DNA of 41,936 bases from a virus: positions 1 through 41,936 of IMG/VR virus record IMGVR_UViG_3300028840_001832; one strand, written 5' to 3'. Of this stretch, positions 13,791 through 21,784 are shown piece after piece. How positions within the stretch are numbered: position 1 is the stretch's first letter; the number at the start of each line of letters is the position of its first letter. Made by a program: the position numbers and the translations under genes. The notes beneath the pieces were generated by a model. The model was not told the DNA's origin. It worked only from the letters and a program-made list of their open reading frames with translations, and ran no database searches.

Positions 13791-13992
13791 AAATAGAGTT
13801 GAGTTTCAAGAAAGAATTGAGGATAGTGTTGAAAGAATTCCTTTTCTTAAAAGATTTTTTATAAAAGGCGAATTATTAACTTCAGCAATAGGAAGGATGA
13901 ATGCTTATATGGGGGTTGCTTTTATGGAAAGTTTAGAATCTGCTAAAGTAAATGAGCTTTTAGAAGAGGCTGAAAGAAGGGGTGATTTATGA
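13783..13992 (+). CDS. Small hypothetical helical protein (TTG start)
   Basis: 69 residues, mostly charged helix (VEFQERIEDSVERIPFLKRFF and SAKVNELLEEAERRGDL). The TTG start at 13783 follows AGGGG with six-base spacing and overlaps the upstream stop. It ends by overlapping the next transferase start (TTATGA). It probably acts with a neighbour, but no motif is visible. Confidence 0.55.
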   Translation: MIKNRVEFQERIEDSVERIPFLKRFFIKGELLTSAIGRMNAYMGVAFMESLESAKVNELLEEAERRGDL

Positions 13993-14795
13993 TAACGATA
14001 ATAGTATTTAGTAAAGACAGGGCATGTCAATTAGAGCTTTGTTTAAGAAGCATAAAGGAGAAATTCCATGTTGATAAAAAAATACTTGTGCAATATACCA
14101 GTACTAATGAAGACTATGAAATCGGTTTTCAAAATGTGGCGAAGTTGTATCCGGACACAGAATTTATCAGAGAAACGAATTTTAAAGAAACTTTACAAGA
14201 AACGCTTAAAAAAGTAAATACAGAATATGTGGTGTTTTTTACTGATGATGATGTTTTTATTAAGGGTATTGATTGTTATATGTATGAAGATAAATATCAT
14301 TGTTTAAGTTTAAGAATGAATCCTAAAATAAATAGATGTTATCCTGCTAATAATAAATTAATTAAACCACCATCATTGATTCGGTCTTTTAGTTTATCGA
14401 TTCATGAGCGTATGAGTTGGAATTGGACTGAAGCAGAAGATCAACATACATGCTGGGGCTACCCAATGGCCATTAATAGCCATATATACAGGAGTAGAGA
14501 CATAATGCCACTTATTTACCAAGGTGTTTATAATAATGTCAATAGTTTAGAATCACATCTTAACAGAAACAGATGGTTTGATAAGCCTTATATGCTATCT
14601 TTCACAGAGACTAAAGTATTTAACGTCCAGAATAATTTTGTACAAGGGCCCAGGCAAAATGAGATTGAATACAGTGTTGAGTGGTTAAATGAGCAGTTTT
14701 TGGCGGGTAAAAGAATTAGTACAGACAATATTTATGGTTTAGAACCACAAGCCGCACATGGCAAACTTGAATATATTTTGGAGGATATAAAATGA
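13989..14795 (+). CDS. GT-A fold glycosyltransferase-like protein
   Basis: 268 residues opening 'MITIIVFSKDRACQLELCLRSIKE', a typical nucleotide-sugar-binding start, with 'TEYVVFFTDDDVFIKGID' as the DxD site at about 75-92. The rest lacks the usual GT2 'ED' motif, but 'CWGYPMAINSHIYRSRDIMPL' is in a comparable place. It is the last gene of the sugar cassette. Its stop overlaps the following small gene (ATGA). Confidence 0.7.
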   Translation: MITIIVFSKDRACQLELCLRSIKEKFHVDKKILVQYTSTNEDYEIGFQNVAKLYPDTEFIRETNFKETLQETLKKVNTEYVVFFTDDDVFIKGIDCYMYEDKYHCLSLRMNPKINRCYPANNKLIKPPSLIRSFSLSIHERMSWNWTEAEDQHTCWGYPMAINSHIYRSRDIMPLIYQGVYNNVNSLESHLNRNRWFDKPYMLSFTETKVFNVQNNFVQGPRQNEIEYSVEWLNEQFLAGKRISTDNIYGLEPQAAHGKLEYILEDIK

Positions 14796-14953
14796 GAAAA
14801 AAAAGATGTAAAAGTTTAAGGAAAGGATTAAATGAAATACGTAAAATTGAATTGCCAGAATATATTTTTAACAATCATAAAACAATTGATCATCCAAATT
14901 GGCATTGGCGTTTACTTAAAAAATCTTATAAAGTAGGTAGATTAAATGACTGA
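14792..14953 (+). CDS. Small basic protein (53 aa)
   Basis: MRKKRCKSLRKGLNEIRKIE at the start, 'HPNWHWRLLKKSYKVGRLND' at the end. It is strongly basic and read from GGAGG at 14780-14784, with ATGA overlap to the upstream transferase. It overlaps the next small gene by eight bases. Possibly nucleic-acid binding by charge alone; no family recognised. Confidence 0.5.
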   Translation: MRKKRCKSLRKGLNEIRKIELPEYIFNNHKTIDHPNWHWRLLKKSYKVGRLND

Positions 14954-15101
14954 AATAATATATTTATCTATAGGTTTATTAATTGGTATATCTATAGGAA
15001 TAGGCATAGACTTCTTAGGGTTTATCAGTGCTAAAAAGAAATATGATTCAACAATCCAGTATAAGAATGATTTGATCGATAAGTTGACGGAGAAAAAATA
15101 A
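14946..15101 (+). CDS. Small single-span membrane protein (51 aa)
   Basis: One hydrophobic, Gly/Ile-rich segment (IIYLSIGLLIGISIGIGIDF, residues 4-23) followed by a charged cytoplasmic-type tail (SAKKKYDSTIQYKNDLIDKL). Its stop overlaps the next start (TAATG). Small membrane proteins at such sites may be holin-like or superinfection-related, but nothing specific can be said. Confidence 0.5.
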   Translation: MTEIIYLSIGLLIGISIGIGIDFLGFISAKKKYDSTIQYKNDLIDKLTEKK

Positions 15102-15313
15102 TGAAAATAAAAGTTAAAGATTTTAATGGTTATTATGAAGCAAGATTTGATTTCTATTGTGAATATGCTACATGGCCTACAAGAATTGAAATGAACAAAA
15201 AAACTATGAAAGAGTGGTATAATAACGGATTAGTTAGTCAAGATAAGATTGGAGTAGAGTATTTTTTTAATTATGATTTAAAAGATAATGAACTTATTTT
15301 AAAATTGGGTTGA
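15101..15313 (+). CDS. Small hypothetical protein
   Basis: 70 residues, MKIKVKDFNGYYEARFDFYC at the start, beta-rich by pattern, ending ELILKLG. GGAG precedes the start with suitable spacing, and the start overlaps the previous stop. The promoter of the methyltransferase unit overlaps its stop codon. Family unknown. Confidence 0.55.
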   Translation: MKIKVKDFNGYYEARFDFYCEYATWPTRIEMNKKTMKEWYNNGLVSQDKIGVEYFFNYDLKDNELILKLG

Positions 15314-15338
15314 AAAATGATTAAAATTGGCTTATAAT
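15310..15338 (+). promoter_or_regulatory. Sigma70-type promoter before ParB-methyltransferase
   Basis: TTGAAA at 15310-15315 and TATAAT at 15333-15338, spacer 17. The predicted transcript begins about five bases before the ATG at 15350 and has no ribosome binding site, again a near-leaderless arrangement. It would drive methyltransferase, TerS and TerL. Confidence 0.65.
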
Positions 15339-15349
15339 AAAATAATAAT

Positions 15350-16585
15350 ATGAATATAAAAAACAAACTTAAAACAATAACTTTAAAAGAACTTAAACCA
15401 TATAAAAATAATGCTAAAATACATCCTGAACACCAAATCGAAACATTAAAAAATAGTCTAACAGAATATGATTATGTGGAGCCAATAATAGTCGGTACTA
15501 ATAATACTATAATTGGTGGTCATGGCAGATATGAAGCTTTGAAACAAAAAGATCCTAATCAGAAAATAGATGTTATAGATGCTAGTTATTTAAAACCTAA
15601 ACAACAAAAGAAACTTAGAATATTATTAAATAAGTCTGTTAGTAATGAATGGGACAAGGATATGCTCCAGGCTGAAATTGAATCTTTGTATAAAGATTTT
15701 GATGATATTGAAAAGATAGCTGATGAACTTTCTTTAACTGAAAAAGAAATAAATGATATTATGCCTATGATAGAAACAGAAGGCGATGATGACATTCCAG
15801 ATAAAGCACCAGCAATTACTAAACTTGGTGATTTATGGGAAATTGGACGGCATAGGTTATTATGTGGGGATAGTACCAAAGAAGAAGATGTTAATAGGTT
15901 GATGGATGGTAAAAAGGCTGATATGTTACATACAGATCCTCCATATGGTATAGATTATGATGGTGGAAGTAAGAAACGAGAAAAGATAAATAATGATGCT
16001 ATAGATATTTTGCCGTTTTATATAGGTGTTTTCAGTAATGCACACATAGCAACAAAAGATGGTGCATCTGCTTATATATGGCACGCATCCACCGAAACAC
16101 ATAATACTATAAATGCTTTTATTAGTGCTGGTTGGCAGTATAAGTCATATATAGTTTGGAATAAAGATAACAGCACATTTGGGAGGGCTGATTTTCATTG
16201 GAAACATGAGCCATGTGTTTATGGATGGAAGCAGAATAATAGTCATATTTGGTACGGTGATAGAAAACAGACTACAGTTAGGGATATAAAAAGGCCGAGC
16301 AGGTCAGATGAACATCCGACAATGAAACCAATGGATTTATGTGAAAGGCCAATAAGTTTTAGTAGTAAGGCTGGTGATATTGTTTTAGATTTATTCCTTG
16401 GTTCAGGTTCTACTCTTATAGCCTGTGAAAAAACTAACCGTATATGCTACGGTATGGAACTAGATGAACACTACTGCGATATTATAGTACAGCGGTATAT
16501 AGACTTTTGTACTAAAAACAATATTAATATAGATATTAAGCATAATGGTCAAAAGTATAACGCAGAAATAACGCAGGTGAAATAA
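15350..16585 (+). CDS. ParB-like domain fused to DNA methyltransferase
   Basis: 411 residues. Residues 9-145 are a ParB/Srx nuclease-like domain ('LKPYKNNAKIHPEHQIETLKNSL', 'IIVGTNNTIIGGHGRYEAL' with GGHGR at 56-60). Residues 158-400 form an N6-adenine/N4-cytosine methyltransferase with 'HTDPPYGID' (DPPY 196-199) before 'VLDLFLGSGST' (347-355), the beta-type motif order. It methylates phage (and perhaps host) DNA to evade restriction. Such ParB-methyltransferases often sit beside terminase genes in phages. It has its own promoter at 15310. Confidence 0.9.
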   Translation: MNIKNKLKTITLKELKPYKNNAKIHPEHQIETLKNSLTEYDYVEPIIVGTNNTIIGGHGRYEALKQKDPNQKIDVIDASYLKPKQQKKLRILLNKSVSNEWDKDMLQAEIESLYKDFDDIEKIADELSLTEKEINDIMPMIETEGDDDIPDKAPAITKLGDLWEIGRHRLLCGDSTKEEDVNRLMDGKKADMLHTDPPYGIDYDGGSKKREKINNDAIDILPFYIGVFSNAHIATKDGASAYIWHASTETHNTINAFISAGWQYKSYIVWNKDNSTFGRADFHWKHEPCVYGWKQNNSHIWYGDRKQTTVRDIKRPSRSDEHPTMKPMDLCERPISFSSKAGDIVLDLFLGSGSTLIACEKTNRICYGMELDEHYCDIIVQRYIDFCTKNNINIDIKHNGQKYNAEITQVK

Positions 16586-16878
16586 TGCCAGGTAGGCCAT
16601 TTACATCGGAGACAGCAGCCGAGGCCGGCAGGAAGTCCAAAAAGAAAAAGATTGAAGTACAGATTCAGGAGTTTCTTAATGAAAAATGGAAAGATGGAGA
16701 TGAAAGAACTAGGCTTGATTTAATTAAAGAGGCATTGCTAAAGTTTGGATTGAAGGGTAATGTAAAGGCTTTGGAGATATTACTTGATAGGGGATTTGGT
16801 AAGGCTAAACAGGTAATAGACCAAAATAACACTTTTGATAGTGATAAAGAAATAAAAATAAACATTGTTAGAGATTGA
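16585..16878 (+). CDS. Terminase small subunit-like protein
   Basis: 97 residues directly before TerL, starting in a TAATG overlap. 'MPGRPFTSETAAEAGRKSKK' is a typical basic opening of phage small-terminase or DUF5681-like proteins, followed by helices (RTRLDLIKEALLKFGLKGN, KALEILLDRGFGK). It should bind the packaging site and recruit TerL. Assignment relies on position and on the N-terminal motif. Confidence 0.65.
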   Translation: MPGRPFTSETAAEAGRKSKKKKIEVQIQEFLNEKWKDGDERTRLDLIKEALLKFGLKGNVKALEILLDRGFGKAKQVIDQNNTFDSDKEIKINIVRD

Positions 16879-18148
16879 TTTCAGGCTTGACCCTGTTTAT
16901 TGGCCACTACTAGAAAATAATAGATATAATGTTTATTATGGTGGTAGAGGTGCTGGAAAGAGTTGGCAATTTGGCCGTACTTTAATATTAAAAGGATATT
17001 GTAAATGTATAAGGGTATTATGTGCCAGGGAGATCCAGCGTTCAATTGCTGATTCAGTTCATAGACTACTTGTTGATCAAATAGCATTATTAGATAAAGA
17101 ATATCCAGAATTAGGAATAGCAGACCATTATATAACAACAAAAAATGAAATTAAAGGATTTAATGGTACTTTATTTAGTTTTATTGGTTTATATACTAAT
17201 GTAAATCAGATTAAATCTTACGAGGGTGTTGATTATTGTTGGATAGAAGAAGCTGAAAGTATAAGTCAAAATAGTTGGGATTTGCTTATACCTACAATCA
17301 GGAAAAAGAATAGTCAGATATGGATTAGCTTTAATCCTGCCAGGGAAGATGATCCGACTTATGAGATGTTTGTTAACCAGAAACAGCCTAATAGTCATGT
17401 TCAGTTTGTTAGCTATAAAGATAATAAATACTTTGGAGAGCCACTACAAACAGAAATGGAGTTCTGCAAAAAGAATAATTACTCTAAGTATTTGCATATA
17501 TGGGAAGGTCAACCAATAAGTGATTATGATACATTAGTTTATAGATTCGATAGACAAAAGAATTGCTATGATAGAAATTTTCAATATAACCAGAGTATTG
17601 AAACCTGGGCGTCTTGGGATTTTGGAGTCAGTGATGATACTGCAATTATATTTTATCAGATAAGAAAAACAACAGAAAATGAATTCGGATACTGGATTGA
17701 TATATTTGATGAATATGTTAATAATAATAAGAGTGATGACCATTACAGAGAAGTAGTTGATAATAAAAAGTATTTAATTGATGGTCATGCTTGTGATCCT
17801 GCTGGAGCTAATAGGCAATCAGACCTTAATACTTGGATAGATAAACTTAAAAAGAATCCTAGGACAGGAACAATAGATTGGCATTTCCATTATACGCATA
17901 AATACAGTGTTGCTGAAATGATAGACAGAGCTAATGATTTAATACCGTATGTCAGGTACAACCCACATATAACACCGAAATTTCATAAAATGGCTTTTCA
18001 TTGGCAATATAGAACAGATAAGGATGGCAAGTTAGTACTACCACCTAAACCAGAACATGATGAATATAGCCATGTTGGAGATTCATTTAGGTATTTTATT
18101 ATTAACAGATTCCCTCCAAAAGCAAATCAAAAGGTAAGGATATTATGA
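16865..18148 (+). CDS. terL: Terminase large subunit (packaging ATPase/nuclease)
   Basis: 427 residues of the Terminase_3/PBSX-like family. Walker A GGRGAGKS at 26-33, Walker B 'YCWIEEAES' with Glu128/Glu129, coupling motif 'ISFNPARE', and the RNase H-like nuclease with Asp253 ('SWDFGVSDDTAIIFY'), 'HACDPAGAN' and the final 'DEYSHVGDSFRYF'. TTG start at 16865 overlaps TerS. It pumps DNA into proheads and cuts concatemers. Whether it packages by headful or cos cannot be told here. Confidence 0.95.
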   Translation: MLEIDFRLDPVYWPLLENNRYNVYYGGRGAGKSWQFGRTLILKGYCKCIRVLCAREIQRSIADSVHRLLVDQIALLDKEYPELGIADHYITTKNEIKGFNGTLFSFIGLYTNVNQIKSYEGVDYCWIEEAESISQNSWDLLIPTIRKKNSQIWISFNPAREDDPTYEMFVNQKQPNSHVQFVSYKDNKYFGEPLQTEMEFCKKNNYSKYLHIWEGQPISDYDTLVYRFDRQKNCYDRNFQYNQSIETWASWDFGVSDDTAIIFYQIRKTTENEFGYWIDIFDEYVNNNKSDDHYREVVDNKKYLIDGHACDPAGANRQSDLNTWIDKLKKNPRTGTIDWHFHYTHKYSVAEMIDRANDLIPYVRYNPHITPKFHKMAFHWQYRTDKDGKLVLPPKPEHDEYSHVGDSFRYFIINRFPPKANQKVRIL

Positions 18149-18434
18149 TAAAAAAAATTAAATTTAACATAAAATGGTTTTTCAAAAAAAGGAAAAGAAG
18201 ATTAATGATAAATAAAAAATATAAACGTGAATTATTAGAAAAATTTGAAATTGGGATTAAAATAAATGACTTTCATCCATTGGTTATTGAAAGTATTAGA
18301 TATTATAAACCAGATAATATGTATATATTATATCCTCCTAGATTAGGATGTTATATAAAATTAGATAAAAAATCTTTTGATAAATCAATGAAAGAATTAA
18401 CAGTAATTGGTTGAAAAGGTAAGGATATTATGAT
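18129..18434 (+). repeat. 21-bp direct repeat bracketing a small gene
   Basis: Identical 21-base copies lie at 18129-18149 and 18414-18434 (beginning AAAAGGTAAGGATATTATG). Each spans the ribosome binding site and start of a small gene (18145 and 18430). The 285-base period suggests that a gene with its ribosome binding site was inserted or duplicated here. Confidence 0.85.
18145..18414 (+). CDS. Hypothetical basic protein between direct repeats
   Basis: 89 residues, very basic N-terminus (MIKKIKFNIKWFFKKRKRRL), then 'KYKRELLEKFEIGIKINDFHPLVIESIRYY' and a beta-rich end (MYILYPPRLGCYIKLDKKSF). The start overlaps TerL's stop. Being flanked by a 21-bp repeat, it may be a recently gained small gene (a moron). 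Function unknown. Confidence 0.55.
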   Translation: MIKKIKFNIKWFFKKRKRRLMINKKYKRELLEKFEIGIKINDFHPLVIESIRYYKPDNMYILYPPRLGCYIKLDKKSFDKSMKELTVIG

Positions 18435-18603
18435 TAATGATGATATACGTAAAGAGTTTGAAGAAGAAAAAGGGATGGTATATAATGATTCTATTTTAAA
18501 TCATGAATATGACTTGTATCTTGAAGAGTATATTAAATGGTTAGAAGAAAATCTGGTTCATGAGAGACGAATGAGAGAAAATGACTTAATGTCCCCAGAA
18601 TAA
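18430..18603 (+). CDS. Small acidic hypothetical protein (57 aa)
   Basis: MINDDIRKEFEEEKGMVYND at the start, 'EEYIKWLEENLVHERRMREN' near the end: acidic and helical. It starts in the second copy of the 21-bp repeat and is the last gene before the gap containing the operator motif and portal promoter. No family recognised. Confidence 0.55.
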   Translation: MINDDIRKEFEEEKGMVYNDSILNHEYDLYLEEYIKWLEENLVHERRMRENDLMSPE

Positions 18604-18625
18604 TGATAATATTTATAAAAAAAAG

Positions 18626-18657
18626 TAACACGATTTTTTAAAAAAATAACACGATTT
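18626..18657 (+). promoter_or_regulatory. Direct repeat of TAACACGATTT, candidate activator site
   Basis: TAACACGATTT occurs at 18626-18636 and 18647-18657, exactly 21 bp apart (two helical turns, same DNA face), and ends just before the -35 at 18659. The same motif occurs as an inverted repeat at 24793-24818. Placement upstream of the -35 suits an activator. Confidence 0.6.
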
Positions 18658-18658
18658 C

Positions 18659-18687
18659 TTGACAAATTATAGTTTATGATCTATAAT
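18659..18687 (+). promoter_or_regulatory. Strong sigma70-type promoter for portal operon
   Basis: TTGACA at 18659-18664, TATAAT at 18682-18687, 17-base spacer: full consensus in both boxes. It lies in the gap before the portal gene and directly follows the repeated TAACACGATTT motif. Confidence 0.85.
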
Positions 18688-18699
18688 AAGTAATATAAT

Positions 18700-18771
18700 A
18701 TGAGAATATTTAATCAGGGTAGAACCCGTATAATATACGGAGTTCACCTTGGCATCATCAACAAGAATTAG
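18700..18771 (+). CDS. Possible leader peptide overlapping the portal start (23 aa)
   Basis: An ATG about where transcription from the 18659 promoter should begin opens MRIFNQGRTRIIYGVHLGII and three more residues, stopping 20 bases inside the portal gene. Between lies a small hairpin (CCGTA/TACGG) next to the GGAG that serves the portal TTG. Translation of this frame could open the hairpin and couple the portal to it. Speculative. Confidence 0.3.
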   Translation: MRIFNQGRTRIIYGVHLGIINKN

Positions 18772-20413
18772 TTCACGTATCCGTACCGGATGCGCTCTTA
18801 CAGTAAAATACGCAGTTCAGAATCTAATAGACATTTTTAAAGACGACTGGTATTATATTATTCGTGAAGAGTTAAAAGATCAAGTATCCAAAGAAACCCT
18901 CGATAAATATAAATGGTTAGTTACACAGGAATTAAACGTATTAAAGCGGACTGTTAAAGATTTATCAACAGTTTATAAAAAACCTGCACAACGCAAGGCT
19001 ATCATTCCTCCTGAAGAGATTGAAAAGAAAGTTGAAGAGGGCGAAAAGCCAGAGACAAAAAAAGAGATTGTAGATGAAAATTATGATTTATCACAAAAGG
19101 ACACTAATAAGCATTTTGTCCTGCAAAATATTAATCAATACACTAACTTAATTAATCATACATTACTTAAAGTTAATTGGCGTAAAGATAAGCTTGATTA
19201 TGAGCAGCTTAATTTTAACAATGCTGAGATATTTACCGATCCAGATGACTGGATGGAAATTATAGCTATTAAATATTATTATGGTTATGTTTTCCCTGGA
19301 CACTCACAAAGCGCATATAATTGCGGTGGTTATAAGAACGAACCGTTTCTTAAATTAGCCGATACAGAAGGGCTCGCAATGGGCCCAGTTCAAACTTATT
19401 CTTATGCACAACTCTGGGTTAAAGAAGATATTGATACTAGAGAATTACCCGGTATTATTGAGAATGAAGATATAGACAAAATAGAAGGTGGTTATGTTTA
19501 TACTATCAAGCCTGTTGGCGAACAAGAAACAATTCTAGAACGTAAAGAAATTCCTTATGAAGATGATGAAGGTAACACAGTATTGCCTTTTGTTTTATAC
19601 AATAAACATTATCCAGTTGATTTTTTACTGGATTTTACTACAGGCAACGATTTAAGAGATCTTAATATAAATATTGCTATTTTAATGATTTATATTAATA
19701 CACTTGCTAAATATCAATCGTTTAAGCAGATTGTATTTACTACAGATGACCCGGATAAAATACCTGATAATATGAAAGTGGGTCCTGCTGATATACTTAT
19801 TAATCCAACTAAAGATGGTGAAGGCGATGTTCGAGTTTTAGATTTACAAACTGAAATACTTAAGTTCTTTGAGTTGGTTAAAAACCGCATCCAGATGGTA
19901 CTTGCTGGGTATGGTATAAGTCCTGAGAATTTCACAATGTCTGCTAGTCCCCAATCTGGCTTTGCTTTAAAGATAAGTAACATTGGTAAACTTGAAGCCA
20001 GGGAAATGCAATTACCTGGTTATCTTGTATCTGAAAAAGAATTGTTTGAAGTCGAGCGTATAGTATGGAATTATCACACTAACGAATCAAGCAAAAAGAT
20101 AAGCAATGAATCTGAATTAGTTGTTGATTTTGCAGAGATTGAATTCCCTAAGAGTCCAAAGGAAAAGATGGAAGATGCTAATTTCTTGCTAACACATAAC
20201 TTAATAACTGAAATTGATTTAATGATGAAACATAACCCGGATCTAACTAAAGAAGAGGCTGAAGAGCAATACGCTAAGAATAAAGCTTTTAATGATGCTA
20301 ATAGAATGGATCCTGTACAATTAAATCCTGTCCGGCAACCTGGACAAAACGGAGGGAATAATGCCTTGCGGAATCAAAAAAACCAAACGCAAAACCAGAA
20401 CCAAAAAAAGTAA
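18749..20413 (+). CDS. Portal protein
   Basis: 554 residues, first large gene after terminase. The N-terminal helix-rich part (TVKYAVQNLIDIFKDDWYYIIREEL), 'VLKRTVKDLSTVYKKPAQRKAI', the central 'YYGYVFPGHSQSAYNCGG', the stem-like 'LDFTTGNDLRDLNINIAILMIYINTLAKYQSFKQ', and 'ASPQSGFALKISNIGKLEAREMQLPGYL' match the layout of phage portal proteins (dodecameric DNA gate at the capsid vertex). The C-terminus is Gln/Asn-rich. TTG start six bases after GGAG. Confidence 0.85.
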   Translation: MASSTRISSRIRTGCALTVKYAVQNLIDIFKDDWYYIIREELKDQVSKETLDKYKWLVTQELNVLKRTVKDLSTVYKKPAQRKAIIPPEEIEKKVEEGEKPETKKEIVDENYDLSQKDTNKHFVLQNINQYTNLINHTLLKVNWRKDKLDYEQLNFNNAEIFTDPDDWMEIIAIKYYYGYVFPGHSQSAYNCGGYKNEPFLKLADTEGLAMGPVQTYSYAQLWVKEDIDTRELPGIIENEDIDKIEGGYVYTIKPVGEQETILERKEIPYEDDEGNTVLPFVLYNKHYPVDFLLDFTTGNDLRDLNINIAILMIYINTLAKYQSFKQIVFTTDDPDKIPDNMKVGPADILINPTKDGEGDVRVLDLQTEILKFFELVKNRIQMVLAGYGISPENFTMSASPQSGFALKISNIGKLEAREMQLPGYLVSEKELFEVERIVWNYHTNESSKKISNESELVVDFAEIEFPKSPKEKMEDANFLLTHNLITEIDLMMKHNPDLTKEEAEEQYAKNKAFNDANRMDPVQLNPVRQPGQNGGNNALRNQKNQTQNQNQKK

Positions 20414-20416
20414 ATA

Positions 20417-21157
20417 ATGGCTTTAGACGATAGCATGGTTTTAAATACTTTATCAGCTATACGCAGGATAGAGGATGAATATATTCTAGCACTAGAAAAG
20501 ACTATGCGGAATCTTGAAAGAAACTTAATCCCTTTATTAGATCAATATCGGGTTATTGAAGCTGCTGATGCTGCCCTTGCCAGGCGTGATATACAGCGGA
20601 TATTAACTGAAAGCGGTTATTATAGAGTTACAGGAGAATTATTAAATGAAGGTTATCAGGAAGCAATTGAAGAGGTTCAAGCTTTATATTTTGCAAGTGT
20701 TGGAGAAAATTTCCAATTTGCTGAAGCTTCTCTTGAACGACTTAATGCATTAAAGAATCTTGATTTAGGCGAGTATAATAAATTAGCAGATGGTTTTACT
20801 ACTACATTAACCAGGACTTTAACAGATATTAATTTTGGTGCTGTTAGTGCTAATCAGGCTGTACAGACATTACAGGATAATGTTGATAAGTTAGGCGGTC
20901 ATGCATCAACTTGGATTAGGACTGGACTTAGTGCTATATATCGAGAATCGAGCATTGCACTTGCTGAAGATAACGGAATAACTAGATATATCTATAAAGG
21001 TCCATTAGATATTAAGACAAGAGAGTTTTGCAGAGAACATCTTAATGAGATTAAAACAAAAGCTGAATGGGACGAGCTTGACAATGGGCAAATAACGCCT
21101 GTTAGTACTTTCGGTGGTGGTTTTAATTGTAGGCACCAGTTAATAGGGGTCGATTAA
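20417..21157 (+). CDS. Minor head protein (Mu F / SPP1 gp7-like)
   Basis: 246 residues, helical, ending 'TREFCREHLNEIKTKAEWDELDNGQITPVSTFGGGFNCRHQLIGVD'. The conserved 'R.FC...' and terminal 'GG..NCRH....' motif is the signature of the phage minor head (Mu F-like) family. It binds portal or DNA inside the capsid and is needed for head assembly or ejection. Directly downstream of portal, as usual. Confidence 0.85.
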   Translation: MALDDSMVLNTLSAIRRIEDEYILALEKTMRNLERNLIPLLDQYRVIEAADAALARRDIQRILTESGYYRVTGELLNEGYQEAIEEVQALYFASVGENFQFAEASLERLNALKNLDLGEYNKLADGFTTTLTRTLTDINFGAVSANQAVQTLQDNVDKLGGHASTWIRTGLSAIYRESSIALAEDNGITRYIYKGPLDIKTREFCREHLNEIKTKAEWDELDNGQITPVSTFGGGFNCRHQLIGVD

Positions 21158-21588
21158 TGGCAAAGGCGCGAGTTAAAATCAAATTACCTACAATTAACGA
21201 TAGGATTAAAAAACTTATTAAGTTTGATAGAATTGTGTTTCAAGTTACTACAAGATTAAAGTTATTATTGTTTGAAAATTGGCAAAATGCCAGAGGTGCT
21301 GATGGTAAAAAAATGCCGGCTTTAACTGAAAATTATAGAAAGAAAAAAGGGAAAACCGGGCGTACTGCAATACGTAATTTTTTATTTTCAGGTAATATGC
21401 TTCAGGAATTAGGTCCTGTTAAAAAAACAGATTTTCATTGGGTTTTAAAATTTATGTCTGCCCAAGAAAGAAGAAAAGCCAGGGGCAATGTAAATGCTGG
21501 TGGTAAAAAAATTAATATGATGGTGCCTGTTAGTGATAAGATAAATCAGAAATTACAAAAGCTGGCTTTTAATTTATATGTGAGGTAA
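21157..21588 (+). CDS. Probable head-tail / virion morphogenesis protein
   Basis: 143 residues, strongly basic. 'FENWQNARGADGKKMPALTENYRKKKGKTGRTAIRNFLFSGNMLQEL' resembles phage virion-morphogenesis or tail-completion proteins (phage Mu gpG-like / HK97 gp10-like), which carry 'W....G..w..L...Y...K' and 'l..sG.L..sl'. TAATG overlap with the minor head gene. Confidence 0.55.
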   Translation: MAKARVKIKLPTINDRIKKLIKFDRIVFQVTTRLKLLLFENWQNARGADGKKMPALTENYRKKKGKTGRTAIRNFLFSGNMLQELGPVKKTDFHWVLKFMSAQERRKARGNVNAGGKKINMMVPVSDKINQKLQKLAFNLYVR

Positions 21589-21590
21589 TT

Positions 21591-21782
21591 ATGGAAGTAG
21601 TAAGAGTTTTAGGTTCTGAAAGATGCTATTTAATGAGCGATGGCTCAAAGATTCCATTTTCTGAACGTGAAAGAATCTTTGGGAATCGGGGTTTAATTAT
21701 ACAATCACAGCAACCAAAGATTGTTAAGCCGTCACCACTTGCAGTAAAAACATTTACTAAAAAAAGAACCAAAAGGAGATAA
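21591..21782 (+). CDS. Small basic structural-region protein
   Basis: 63 residues: a short beta segment (VRVLGSERCYLMSDGSKIPF), then a basic tail ending FTKKRTKRR. It sits between head genes with AAAAGGAG for the next gene in its last codons. Function unknown. Confidence 0.5.
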   Translation: MEVVRVLGSERCYLMSDGSKIPFSERERIFGNRGLIIQSQQPKIVKPSPLAVKTFTKKRTKRR

Positions 21783-21784
21783 AC

